Source of the DNA: Candidatus Ozemibacteraceae bacterium
Lineage (GTDB): Bacteria; Muiribacteriota; Ozemobacteria; Ozemobacterales; Ozemobacteraceae
Assembly: GCA_937998695.1 (NCBI GenBank)
Contig: CALLCO010000086.1
Location: 1-35,646 of the forward strand
DNA: 35,646 nt
Reading direction: 5' to 3'
Positions 17,162 to 26,300 of the stretch are shown one piece after another. Every line of letters begins with the position of its first letter. Positions within the stretch are counted from its first letter, which is position 1. The translations under genes and the position numbers were made by a program. The notes under the pieces are model-generated. The model worked only from the letters and a program-made list of their open reading frames with translations. It was not told the origin of the DNA and made no database searches.

Positions 17162-18757
17162 TCAACGATGGGTGCGGTAGATTCGATAATCGATGTCGGG
17201 GAAGATGTTATCACGCCACTCCACTTCGCTCAACCACGCCTCGTCGATGCGGTCGCGCAGGATGTCGTGATACAGCCGGGTGAAGCGCACGCAGTGGTCT
17301 TTCGTGCGCTTCACCGCATACGGCACGGTGGTGCCAGTCTTCATGATGAACGCCCAGTCGGAAGCCTGCATCAGCATCAGCTCGCGCGCCGCCTGGTTGA
17401 GGGCGCGCCGACGCAGGCCGTCGGCATCGGGGTAGCGGTCGGCCAGCCCGATCATCCGCTCGGCGGCCTTGTGCAGGTGGCGGTAGATCCAGTCGTTGCT
17501 GCCCTCGAGCCAGACCTCGTGGTAGCCCTTGTGGCCCCACGACGACATCGACGGCATCGCCACCTGGTTCTTGGGGAACCGCCCCAGATACTCGGACGGC
17601 GTGATCAACTGGAGCGTCGGGCTGTCGCACACCACCTTGCGCAACAGGAAATTGATGAAATCGGGCCCCTCATACCACCAGTGCCCGAACAACTCGGCAT
17701 CGTAGGGGGAGACGATGATCGGCGGCCGGTCGCCCATCAGTCCGCCGAGATACTCGACCTGCTTCTCGCGGCACCACATGAAATGGCCGGCGTGGGTGGC
17801 GGCTTTGGCCAACGCCACCTGGTGGTTGTAGGGCTCCTTGTGGTTGCTCTCGCGCGTCGTGATCCGGTAGTACTTGATGCCGGTGTTGAGCCGGATGCCC
17901 GACTCGTGGATGTAGGGCCGGATGTAGTCGAGTTCGAGGTCATACCCCACGTCGCGGTAGAACTCGCGGTAATCGAAGTCGCCGGGGTACCCTTCCTCGG
18001 CCGACCAGACCTGTTTGCTGCTCTCGAGGTCGCGGGCGAAGGCCGCCACTCCGGACGGCGTGTAGATCGGCGCGAACACGCCGTAGCGGGGTCGCGGGTG
18101 GGCGTGCAGCACCCCGTGGGCATCGGTGAAGAAGAACCGGATGCCGTGTTCGGCCAGCACCTTGTCGTCGCCGGGGTTGAAGGCGCATTCCGCCAACCAG
18201 ATGCCCCGGGGCCGCCGCCCCAGGTGCTTCTCGTAATCGCGGACGGCCTGTTCGATCTGGGCGCGGACGGCGGGGCGGTACAGTTCCATCAACGGCAGGT
18301 AGCCGTGGGTCGCACAGCAGGTGATGATTTCGAGGTTGCCGAGATCCTGGAACTTGCGGAAGGCTCCGACCAGGTTGCGCCCATACTGCCGGTTGAAGAT
18401 GTCGCGGATGCGATGGAGTTTGTCGCGGTACATCAGGGCGGTCCCGTGGAATTCGGGCATCCAGCGGGTGCGGTCGACCTCTTTCTCGGCCAGCTCGATC
18501 AGCAGGTCGAGATGCTTCCCGTAGCGTTCCTGCAGGAGCGGATCGGTCAGCATGCCGATCAGCGGCGGGGTCAGCGACATGGTGAGGCGGAAGTCGACCC
18601 GGTCGTTGATCATGCCATCGAACGCCTCGATCAGCGGGATGTAGGTTTCGGTGATCGCTTCGTACAGCCAGCGTTCCTCCATCATGTCGGCATGCTCGGG
18701 ATGGCGGACGTATGGCAGATGGGCGTGCAGAACCAGACTCAGGAACCCTTTTTTCAT
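17162..18757 (-). CDS. GH57 1,4-alpha-glucan branching enzyme (DUF1957 type)
   Basis: A 531-residue enzyme of about the length of the Thermus and Thermococcus GH57 branching enzymes, which introduce alpha-1,6 branches into glycogen-like glucan. The GH57 motifs are in order: HAHLPYVRHP (11-20), CATHGYLP (148-155), GIWLAEC with the nucleophile E190, and SPYDAELFGHWW with the general acid/base D353. The C-terminal helical DUF1957 part follows (about 385-531, with MSSWGHKGYHEVW). A Shine-Dalgarno-like GAGGT precedes the ATG by seven bases. It has no signal peptide and is cytoplasmic. It lies downstream of the DUF4912 gene, a combination I recall from other genomes. A 4-alpha-glucanotransferase is the alternative. 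Confidence 0.88.
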   Translation of the reverse strand: MKKGFLSLVLHAHLPYVRHPEHADMMEERWLYEAITETYIPLIEAFDGMINDRVDFRLTMSLTPPLIGMLTDPLLQERYGKHLDLLIELAEKEVDRTRWMPEFHGTALMYRDKLHRIRDIFNRQYGRNLVGAFRKFQDLGNLEIITCCATHGYLPLMELYRPAVRAQIEQAVRDYEKHLGRRPRGIWLAECAFNPGDDKVLAEHGIRFFFTDAHGVLHAHPRPRYGVFAPIYTPSGVAAFARDLESSKQVWSAEEGYPGDFDYREFYRDVGYDLELDYIRPYIHESGIRLNTGIKYYRITTRESNHKEPYNHQVALAKAATHAGHFMWCREKQVEYLGGLMGDRPPIIVSPYDAELFGHWWYEGPDFINFLLRKVVCDSPTLQLITPSEYLGRFPKNQVAMPSMSSWGHKGYHEVWLEGSNDWIYRHLHKAAERMIGLADRYPDADGLRRRALNQAARELMLMQASDWAFIMKTGTTVPYAVKRTKDHCVRFTRLYHDILRDRIDEAWLSEVEWRDNIFPDIDYRIYRTHR

Positions 18758-18935
18758 GTTATGACCTCGAACGTCATGGTGCGACGACCTGGGGGCAGGT
18801 CAGCGAGTGGCCCGGCCCGGCGGGGAGTGCCACCCCATGCGGCAGGCCAAGAGAAATGGGTGAGGCCCCACCTGCCGCCTTCCAGCCGCGGCGAACTCTC
18901 GCAGCCGGAGGCGGTTGGCGTCACCCACCGCGGTA

Positions 18936-20084
18936 TCAGCGGGTGCTCTTCTGAACGACGTGGGTGATCGTCCGCTCCATGTCGCCGTCGTTGTTGACCG
19001 CGTGGACGGGAATGTGCTGGTCGCCGTCGGGCAGGGCGAAGCGCAGCGAGAAGGTGCCATCGGGGCGCAGTTTCACGTTCTTGCCCTGGACGGTCAATCG
19101 AGCATCGGGCTCGGTGGCTCCGTAGACGATCAACTCGGTGTTGACCACCAGCCAGAAGTCCTTCCCGGCCGACGGGGCGGCCTTGCGCACCGGCGAGCTG
19201 AGGGAACTGACCGCCCCCGAGCTGAGCTCATGCAGCAGGCGCTGCGACATGGCCTGCCGGATCTCACCCGAACTGGCCCCGACGTTGAACCCGCCCGAGG
19301 CGCGATAGATCTCGCGGAACGCCTCGTCGACCACCATCCACTGCTCGTCGACGACGTCGGAATACGTGTCGCGGGGCGTTCGCACCACGTTGCTGCGCGC
19401 GATCAGGATGAACTGCCCATGCGGCGAGATGAGCCCCAGATCGAGCAGGAAGGCCCGGTCCGGGCGGCCCAGATGGATATACCAGTTGTTGGCGCCCTCG
19501 AAAACGTGGATGTCGGAGAAACTATGGGCATTGTCGCCGGTGAACTCGATATCGGTGACGTCGTAGACGCGCAGAATGAACGAACTGCGGGCGTAGCCCT
19601 CGTCGCCGAGGGTGTGGCGCAGCTCGGCCTTGGTCTGCTCGTTGATCTCCCAGTAGGCGTGGGCCCACTGCGGGTCACGCACCTGCAGGACGATCCGGGT
19701 GTCACCGTAGCCGAGCGGCAGTTCGCCGGTCAGGCGGTCGACCTCGCCCGACGAATGCTCGGGGGCTTTGATCGGTTGGAACGGCCGGCCGGCCGCTTCC
19801 ATCACCTCGCCGGTGGGCAGAGGGGCCTGGCGGGGCCCGGTCTGCGCGGCGGGTTCTTCTCGGGGCCCCTTCTTCTGGGGCTTTCCCCGGGTTAGAGGAG
19901 CCAGGGTGGAAGTCGGGGCCGTGGCCACGGGGGATTGCCCTGTGCGCTGGGCGGCCTCGATCTGGGCGATGAGTTCGGCCTTGGTCACCTTGGACCGGAC
20001 CTTGATCTGCAAACCCTTGGCAAGCTCGGCCAACTCGGATTTGGTCAGCTTCCGGAGTTCTTTTCCCGTTCCGACGGTAGCCAT
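18936..20084 (-). CDS. DUF4912 protein with N-terminal Rho-N/SAP-like domain
   Basis: A 382-residue cytoplasmic protein. Residues about 8-45 (LRKLTKSELAELAKGLQIKV, then VTKAELIAQI) form a Rho N-terminal/SAP-like helical motif, followed by a Pro/Thr-rich linker. The DUF4912 domain occupies about residues 125-290 (LQVRDPQWAHAYWEIN, LRVYDVTDI, WYIHLGRP). A second beta-rich part at about 315-375 (YGATEPDARLTVQGK, LRPDGTFSLRFALPDG) looks Ig- or carbohydrate-module-like. Its biochemical role is not established; its place before a GH57 branching enzyme hints at glucan metabolism. The start at 20084 is supported by GAGGAGG six bases upstream; the frame extends 13 codons further without such a site. 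Confidence 0.8.
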   Translation of the reverse strand: MATVGTGKELRKLTKSELAELAKGLQIKVRSKVTKAELIAQIEAAQRTGQSPVATAPTSTLAPLTRGKPQKKGPREEPAAQTGPRQAPLPTGEVMEAAGRPFQPIKAPEHSSGEVDRLTGELPLGYGDTRIVLQVRDPQWAHAYWEINEQTKAELRHTLGDEGYARSSFILRVYDVTDIEFTGDNAHSFSDIHVFEGANNWYIHLGRPDRAFLLDLGLISPHGQFILIARSNVVRTPRDTYSDVVDEQWMVVDEAFREIYRASGGFNVGASSGEIRQAMSQRLLHELSSGAVSSLSSPVRKAAPSAGKDFWLVVNTELIVYGATEPDARLTVQGKNVKLRPDGTFSLRFALPDGDQHIPVHAVNNDGDMERTITHVVQKSTR

Positions 20085-20157
20085 TCGGGCCTCCTCAACA
20101 CAAAATGCTCTGGATCGCAGCAAGAACCATACCAGGGTCCTCGAGGGAAACTGCTTT

Positions 20158-20187
20158 ATAGTAGCGCAGGTGAAGCCCAGGGGTCAA
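20158..20187 (-). promoter_or_regulatory. Sigma-70-type promoter for the DUF4912-GH57-cyclase run
   Basis: On the - strand TTGACC (20187-20182), 18 bases, then TACTAT (20163-20158). Five of six -35 bases and four of six -10 bases agree with the consensus. It lies about 75 bases before the DUF4912 start. Confidence 0.45.
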
Positions 20188-20200
20188 CCCGCAGGACTGC

Positions 20201-20311
20201 TCAGGAATCGCCGAGAAACCGGTCGATCAAGGCCGGCAGGAAGATCAGCAGCAGGTAATAGTGCACGGCCATGAAGAATCCGAAGCAGTATCCCAGGGCC
20301 TGGAAGAACAT
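20201..20311 (-). CDS. 36-residue single-span membrane peptide
   Basis: Reads MFFQALGYCFGFFMAVHYYL and continues to an end LIDRFLGDS. It has one strongly hydrophobic helix (about residues 4-28) rich in Phe, Tyr and Leu, and a short charged C-terminus. The ATG is preceded by AAGGAGG with a five-base spacer, as good a ribosome binding site as any in the window. It lies 87 bases downstream of the TPR gene on the same strand and just upstream of the DUF4912 promoter. I recognise no family. Because of its size it would be missed by usual gene callers. The ribosome binding site, hydrophobicity and clean stop make it likely to be real. Confidence 0.6.
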   Translation of the reverse strand: MFFQALGYCFGFFMAVHYYLLLIFLPALIDRFLGDS

Positions 20312-20398
20312 GGGCGCCTCCTTCCGTGTCGTATCCCCTGGCAGAGGGTGGACCCTGCGAAGCGCTCTCGATGGCGCGCGTTTCGCGGGGGTGCCCCG

Positions 20399-21712
20399 CT
20401 ACCGGCGGGTGATCATGAGCTTGACCTGGATGCCCGCGAATAGGGGCACCGAGCGGACCCCTTCGCCGTAGATGTCCTGGATGTAAGCGGTCGTCACGTT
20501 GACGGTCTGGAACTCGACCTTGTATACCAAAGCCCCGTCCTCGTAGGTCACTTTGCGATCGGGGATGCCCTCGTCGGCGCGGTATTGGTATTCCTTCTGG
20601 TTGGCACCTTTCCCGAGCACCATGGTGAACTGCTCGAACCGGTGATCGGGCACGTTGGGCTGCTCGTTGAACGCCCGGAAGGTGTAGGCGAACTCCCCCA
20701 GCTCTTTCGACTGCACGCCGGGATCGCGGAATTCCAGGGCGGCTTCGTGGAGCGGGGCATCGTCACGCGGCTGGAGATCGGCGAGCCCGTCGCGCGGGCG
20801 CCGGAATTCCACGTAGGACGTGCGCTTCTGGGTGTAAAAAGCCAGCTTCTCTTCGGCTTCCCCCGACTCCTCGGAATTGGGGTAGATGATCATGATCTGC
20901 TTGAGGGTTTCGATGGCCTTTTCGGTATCGCCGCGCAACTCCTGGAAGGTGGCCAGTTTGAGCAGGCGCCCGGGCTCCTTGGATTTGTCTTCGGTCAGGT
21001 AGGTCAAATACTGGATCGCGTCATCGATCAGGCCGGAATCGTCTTGCCCCATGAGCGAGGGCTCGAGTTGCAGACTGCGCAGGTAATCGTCGAGCGAGCC
21101 GCGGATGTCCCGGCGCTTGTAGGCCGCCATGGCCCGTTTGAACAGACGGGTCGCCTCCTCGTGCTGGGCCAGCTTGGGCAGATGTTTCAGCTTGAGCGCC
21201 ACCCGGCTGGCCAGGGTGTCGGGAAGTTCGCCCAACAGGGCCTGTTTGTAGTGATACTCGGCAAAATCGAACCGGCGAATGCCCTCGAGGCACTCGCCGA
21301 TTCGGAAATGGACCCGGCTGCGCACGGAGTCTGTCGTGGTCGAGCCGAGCGCCTCATAGTAGAAGATCAACGCCTCGCGGAAATTGTTTTCCTTGAACAG
21401 CTCTTCCGCCCTGGTCAGCAGGGTTTTGAATTCGTAGGGGGCCTTGATAGTCGGCAGCTGTTGCGGCCGGGGAGCAGCCCCCCAGGCAGGGTTGAGAACC
21501 AGCCCTACCAAGAACCCCAGGGCGAGAATCTTCCCCGGAAAGGATGCCCCGGTCATCCGCGAGGCAATCGCAGAATGTCGCGGGCAAGCGCCGCTCCGAA
21601 GCGGGGGTTTCTGAGGTCGGGGAGAGATCCCGACCACGCCGGCCCAGCGGCTTTGCCGCCGGGGCTTCCTGGGGGGGCTGGCGGGCGCCAGAGGCGTGGT
21701 TCGCGTGGACAT
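20399..21712 (-). CDS. Exported TPR-repeat protein
   Basis: A 437-residue protein. A signal-peptide-like segment (FPGKILALGFLVGLVLNPAWG/A) lies at residues 57-79. TPR-like helical repeats follow from about residue 90 to 300 (EELFKENNFREALIFYYEAL, RRFDFAEYHYKQALLGEL, ATRLFKRAMAAYKRRDIRGS, DTEKAIETLKQIMIIYPNSE). A beta-rich C-terminal domain of about 120 residues ends in IQVKLMITRR. The first ATG (21712) has AGGAG eight bases upstream and lies 14 bases after the upstream stop, but gives an odd 52-residue basic leader; the ATG at 21556 would give a normal signal peptide without a good ribosome binding site. Probably a periplasmic or outer-membrane-associated scaffold; its function is unknown. 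Confidence 0.7.
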   Translation of the reverse strand: MSTRTTPLAPASPPRKPRRQSRWAGVVGISPRPQKPPLRSGACPRHSAIASRMTGASFPGKILALGFLVGLVLNPAWGAAPRPQQLPTIKAPYEFKTLLTRAEELFKENNFREALIFYYEALGSTTTDSVRSRVHFRIGECLEGIRRFDFAEYHYKQALLGELPDTLASRVALKLKHLPKLAQHEEATRLFKRAMAAYKRRDIRGSLDDYLRSLQLEPSLMGQDDSGLIDDAIQYLTYLTEDKSKEPGRLLKLATFQELRGDTEKAIETLKQIMIIYPNSEESGEAEEKLAFYTQKRTSYVEFRRPRDGLADLQPRDDAPLHEAALEFRDPGVQSKELGEFAYTFRAFNEQPNVPDHRFEQFTMVLGKGANQKEYQYRADEGIPDRKVTYEDGALVYKVEFQTVNVTTAYIQDIYGEGVRSVPLFAGIQVKLMITRR

Positions 21713-21726
21713 GCGCGGGCTCCTAT

Positions 21727-22926
21727 TCAGAGAGAGCCGGTAAAGGCCTCGGGAACCAGGTGGCGTTCGAGAACCTCGGCATTCTTCATGTTGGGGACGG
21801 TTTCCAGGACGATCAGGCGTTCGTGGCCGGCGTCGAGGTCTTCCTTGATGCAGCGCAGGATGGGCCGCAAATTGATCTCGCCGTTCTGGAACAACCCGAG
21901 GTGGGCGTTGGGGTTCTTGCAGGCATCGGTGTACTCGTGCCAGGTACGCAGCAAGGTGCCGAGAGGCGTGCCCTTCCCACGCACATCGGCGGCGGCAGGC
22001 CCGGCGGCCTTGTAGTCGGCGAGGGCCGCCCGGTATTTTTTGATGCTTGCCGCCATCGCCTCACGCCAGCCCTTCCATTTGTCGATGCCAGGGAGCACCT
22101 GGTGGAGGTAGAGAATTTCGATGTGGTCGCGATAGGCCGCGTAGGTCTCGGTGAGGTTCAGCCGCTCGAGGTCGGCCGTGCCCACGTTGAAGGCCAAGCC
22201 GCACCCGATCTCACGATGCAGGCGTTTGAAAAAATCGAGGCGAAGACCACCCGTGCGCAGGTGCAGGCGCACGTTGGCGGCCCTGGCCAGGGGGGCGAGG
22301 TCTTTCAACTTGGTGCGCAGCTCATCGGAGGCGGCCGGGTCGAGAAACAACCCGGGCTCGGACACCGGCACCACCACGTGCCGCAAGCCGAATGTGCCGG
22401 CCAGTTCGATGATCGGGGCACAGTCATCGACGCTCAGGGTCTGGAAGGTGTCGGGCTCGGGCAGGGTGCGGGGCACCGCCAGGTAGCAGGGCTTGAACCA
22501 GGCCACCGGCACGACCGGAATGGGCTTGCCATAGGGGCGGAGCTTCCGGGCTTCGATGGCCGCCTCGCGTTCCCGGGCGTGCCGGGCTTCGCGGGCCTCC
22601 TTCGACTCTTTGGCGGGGCGGACCTCCTTGGCGGGCTTGGGTTCCTCGGCCTTGGGCGGGGGCGGTTCGAGAAACTCGGGAACATATTCCGGCAGGGTCA
22701 GGATCGTTTCTAGACCGAGCGTGCGGGCTTTCTCGAGAGTCTCTTCGAACGCAGGCCGGTAGCGGGCCAACCCCGGGTCGTTGACCCGCAGGTCGAGCAA
22801 CTGGATCTTGTCACGCCACTTGGCGAGGCTGCCGTTGCGGCTGACCGAGACGGCCGGCACCAGGGGGTCGACTCCCCCGGCCACGGCCTGTTCGACGTAT
22901 CCCAACAGGATTCTTGGTTCTGACAT
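21727..22926 (-). CDS. Hypothetical TIM-barrel protein, xylose-isomerase/AP-endonuclease-2-like
   Basis: A 399-residue cytoplasmic protein. Alternating strands and helices (IQLLDLRVND, LETILTLPEY, LRHVVVPVS, NVRLHLRTGG, GCGLAFNVG, HIEILYLHQV, and LGLFQNGEINLRPIL with ERLIVLE near the end) resemble the xylose-isomerase-like TIM-barrel fold. The fold call is by pattern only and the metal ligands of that family could not be assigned. A Lys/Glu/Ala-rich charged insert of about 40 residues lies near residues 88-128. The start at 22926 is preferred over an upstream GTG because the -10 element overlaps the latter. First gene of a run with the TPR protein and perhaps the 36-aa peptide. Confidence 0.5.
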   Translation of the reverse strand: MSEPRILLGYVEQAVAGGVDPLVPAVSVSRNGSLAKWRDKIQLLDLRVNDPGLARYRPAFEETLEKARTLGLETILTLPEYVPEFLEPPPPKAEEPKPAKEVRPAKESKEAREARHAREREAAIEARKLRPYGKPIPVVPVAWFKPCYLAVPRTLPEPDTFQTLSVDDCAPIIELAGTFGLRHVVVPVSEPGLFLDPAASDELRTKLKDLAPLARAANVRLHLRTGGLRLDFFKRLHREIGCGLAFNVGTADLERLNLTETYAAYRDHIEILYLHQVLPGIDKWKGWREAMAASIKKYRAALADYKAAGPAAADVRGKGTPLGTLLRTWHEYTDACKNPNAHLGLFQNGEINLRPILRCIKEDLDAGHERLIVLETVPNMKNAEVLERHLVPEAFTGSL

Positions 22927-22940
22927 GGCGGTTTTGGCCC

Positions 22941-22969
22941 ATCTTACCACACTTCGGTTTGCCCCTCAA
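22941..22969 (-). promoter_or_regulatory. Sigma-70-type promoter for the TIM-barrel and TPR genes
   Basis: On the - strand TTGAGG (22969-22964), exactly 17 bases, then TAAGAT (22946-22941); four of six match in each box. The predicted start is only about 8 bases before the ATG at 22926, so the mRNA would be nearly leaderless, consistent with the lack of a Shine-Dalgarno there. Confidence 0.45.
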
Positions 22970-23040
22970 TTTTCCTGCCCCGAATGCCGATACCTGTTTC
23001 AGGGAGTTTCCGATGCTCCAACATTTCGGGAGGAGGCACC

Positions 23041-23214
23041 ATGAAACTGAGCAAAGATGAAGCCTATTATATCCTGACCAACCTCGACCAGTTCGTCGCC
23101 CATTTCGAGAAAGCCACCGCGAAGAAGGTGACCCCCGGCGCCCTCCAGATCATCCACGAGATCCTGACCGAGGTCTCCTTCCCCTCTGGGCCCTGCTCGG
23201 ATAACGTGCACTGA
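23041..23214 (+). CDS. 57-residue hypothetical protein
   Basis: Small acidic/basic, mostly helical protein (MKLSKDEAYYILTNLDQFV, then HFEKATAKKVTPGALQIIHE) with a tail containing a single Cys (SGPCSDNVH). The ATG at 23041 is chosen because GGAGGAGG lies four to five bases upstream; an in-frame ATG at 22984 lacks this. No signal peptide or membrane span. It is the only + strand gene between pieces transcribed on the - strand, divergent from the TIM-barrel gene and convergent with the lipoprotein gene. Family not recognised. Confidence 0.6.
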   Translation: MKLSKDEAYYILTNLDQFVAHFEKATAKKVTPGALQIIHEILTEVSFPSGPCSDNVH

Positions 23215-23262
23215 CCACACGGGGCCCCCGAGCCGCCCCACGACTTCCCTCTCTGTCGACGC

Positions 23263-23287
23263 CGCCCCTGGTCCCACGACCGGGGGC
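23263..23287 (+). terminator. GC-rich hairpin after the 57-aa gene
   Basis: GCCCCTGGTC pairs with GACCGGGGGC around a CCAC loop, with one G-T pair. It starts about 48 bases after the stop. Only a weak T-run follows, so it is a plausible but imperfect terminator. Confidence 0.35.
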
Positions 23288-23307
23288 GACAGCGCATTTC
23301 GGCCAAG

Positions 23308-23330
23308 AAAAAACCCCGCCGAAGCGGGGG
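23308..23330 (-). terminator. Intrinsic terminator of the envelope operon
   Basis: On the - strand CCCCGC-TTCG-GCGGGG followed by TTTTTT: a stable stem with a UUCG tetraloop and a six-base T-run, 21 bases after the lipoprotein stop. Confidence 0.9.
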
Positions 23331-23351
23331 TTAAAGATCATGAGATCACCG

Positions 23352-26300
23352 TCAGGGCATTTCTTCGAACAGAGAGATCCCGCCGCGATCTGCCACCACG
23401 ATTTCATTCCCCTGATACCGCTTGATAAAGAAAGGCTCGTTCACGCTCCCGAGATAATCATTGTCGACATCGTTATGCCCGATCTCCCACCTGGGAACCA
23501 GAGGCTGGTTAAATATCACCGTATCGTTGCTCATTGGCTGGGCATATCGTCCGATTCTGTTCCGGTCGGAGTCGGCAATGAGGAATTCATTGGAATCTTC
23601 AAGCCAATCGAGCCCATATCTCGTCGAATCTATCCCCACGGGGCCAGACAAAAGGAGATGCCATGGCCCATAGTTCAGTTTATCGTAATTGGGTGGGTTG
23701 CCCTCTTCCAGGAGGAAGGCTTGAAACTTACGATCATCCGTGATGATCCAAAATACCACGGCTGAACCCATAGGGGTTCGGCCACTATCGACGGCCATGG
23801 CTCGCCCGTAGAAACTTATCGAGTCCAGCAAAGCTGGGTCAGGTGAGGTCACTCCAGGGCCGTAGAGGCGGACCTGCGTACCCATGGCCATGAAGTCGCG
23901 CGTCAAGCCATAGGTCGGAAAGCTGGCGGTGATCACGGTCAGAGGAGTTGGCCCCCAGGTATCGATTCCCAGGGGGAAGCTGGCAAGAGGCCCGTTCGAC
24001 GTTGTTTGACGATGATAGTACAATCCACTAAACGGCGGCGCTCCGACCGTCACCCCCTGCAATTCCATGAGCTGACCCGATTGATCATATTTTATCCCCA
24101 GGTCGTAAAAAGTGAACGCGTTGGTATCCAACGTTCCGAACCAAGTTGGCCCTGTATAGATCGCCATCTTCGATTCGGCCGAGATACTGATGCTCCGCTC
24201 CTGAACCAGATCATCGAACAGAAGGAAGAGGCGCGAATCATTCGGGTGAGGCAGGTACACCTTCTTGGGCACCCCCTTTGGGGTAATGGAAGACCAGGGC
24301 AGGTAATCGCGGAAGACCAACCGCCCACCGAGGATGACCTCGGGGCCTGAGGCGAGGTGGGTTTCGTCGACATCCCGAACGTTAGAAACGAGAACCTTTT
24401 GCGTGGCCCGCAAGGGATTGATCGCACCGTCGGCAAAAGTCACCCTCGCTTGTTTGGTGGAGGAATTGAATACCACCGATTGAGCTGGAATCAGAGCCCG
24501 ATCGATCAAGGATGTGTCCTCGCGGTTCACCGTCTCATCTACCAACAGATACCGAGAAGGGTCCGCCGCTTGGGCTGAATTGGGATCACGTTCGAACGTC
24601 ACCACAACCGTCCTCGCGTCCGTCTGGGTAGCCAGATAGCCCAGGCGATCGAGAACCTGGATACTGCACGAGGCCGCACCATACCCGATGCTGTCGCTCA
24701 CCGAGATGTCGAACGACCAGTTCTGGAGCTGGGTGGGGGTCCCCGAGATCACCCCGCAGGAGGCCACGGATTGCAAATACAACCCCTCCGGCAGAGAGCC
24801 GGCGATGACACTCCACATGGCAGGATCGGGCCCGTTCTCGGTGGTAAAGGTATAAGAATACGGCACGCCGAGAATCGCGGCCGGCAGAATGATCGAAGGC
24901 TGGCCGACAATCGTGTAGTGAGTCGGGGTTTCCTGAATGTTGATCCTATCGCTCCGGGTCGCCACTTCGCCGCGACCGTCGGTCACCTTGACCTCGACGA
25001 TAACGGTACCGGCGCGCGACGTGGAGCCGCGCAGGACGCCGACCCGCGGGTCGGTCGTGCTGGCCGCGATCGTCCAAGAGCCGTCGGAAACGCTCAGAAT
25101 TGACCAGGTGAAGGGACTCTGCCCACCAACCACCCGATATTCGTAGGCCAGGGGTCGGTTGATGAGGCCAGTCAGATAGCCGGGGTCCTTGATGCCGTAA
25201 GTATCACCAAGCACGGATATCCTGGCAGAATACGTGGCAACCCCACCAAGCGCATCCTTGACCACAACTTCGAATAACGATGACCCGGTAATTTCGGGCG
25301 ATCCCGACAGCAGACCGTCCCGCGAAAGGGTCATCCCCGGTGGAAATCCCGTGCCGGTCCAGGTGTAGGGGGGCATTCCTCCCTCCGCCTCGAATTGGTA
25401 GCGGAAGGGGGTGAACGCTTCGGCTTGCAGCATACCGGGAACGACCACCTCGAGATCGTTGGCCAGGGTGGTGCCATTCACCAGCGCCTTGTACAGAAAC
25501 TGTTTGAATCTGACATCCCCGCTGACAACGCAAATGTCGTCGATTCCTGCGATGCCGACCTTCTTGAGCAAATACATGACATGCTTCTCTTGGGCAAGAC
25601 CGGTGGCCCGCGAGTAGGCATTGTTGGGGTCAGGATAGGTGGTGGAAACCTCGACCGGCACCACCACCGCTTTGCCATTCTGGGCGAGCGGCAAGGGATT
25701 CATGATTTCGAGTTGGCCGACTTTCGCGGTTTTGAGCGCAGTGATGGTCTGCCCACTATAGAGGAAGGTCACGGTAGCCACGGTTTCTTTTCCTGTGACC
25801 AGGGGGTCGTCGATGATCTTCCAGGGGCGCCCGCCGTTGAACGAGCTGTTGGGACCGTAGTAGAACAAGCCGTTCCCTTCTACCAGCGCGAACCGGAAGG
25901 ATCCACCCGAAGGATTCGTCTCGTTTCCGGGGAAGAGGTCGGCCATGACATTGCCCCGCGCATACCGCATCGATCCGATCGGCATATTGGGCGAGTAGGG
26001 AATACCGGGGTCAGAGAAGATGGAACCGATGTTGGCATAACTGACCGACGACCGCGTCATGGGGTAGACCTGCCGCCCATCGATCGAGGTCGGATTGCCG
26101 ACGGTCATCAAAGCCCCGGCCGACGTCAGCAGCTCCCCGCCGCTTTGCTGGGCATACAACAGCTTATCCCCAGAGCGGAGCGGGAAGTATTCGGCCAGCG
26201 GCGCATTGACCGACAGGCTGGCCCCACCGTCGTCGAACCCGATCTCGTCGATGAAGTATCTCCCTTGCTCGTAGACCATATAGAAGGTGATGACCATGGT

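Noticed and set aside
18761-18777. ATGAC-N7-GTCAT inverted repeat before the GH57 start, considered as a CRP-like cAMP receptor site
   Set aside because: Spacing and half-sites do not match CRP (TGTGA-N6-TCACA), and it lies 4-20 bases before the start codon over the ribosome binding site.
17018-18967. 649-codon open frame on the + strand
   Set aside because: Antisense to the GH57 branching enzyme, whose motifs and catalytic residues are intact; composition is typical of a shadow frame.
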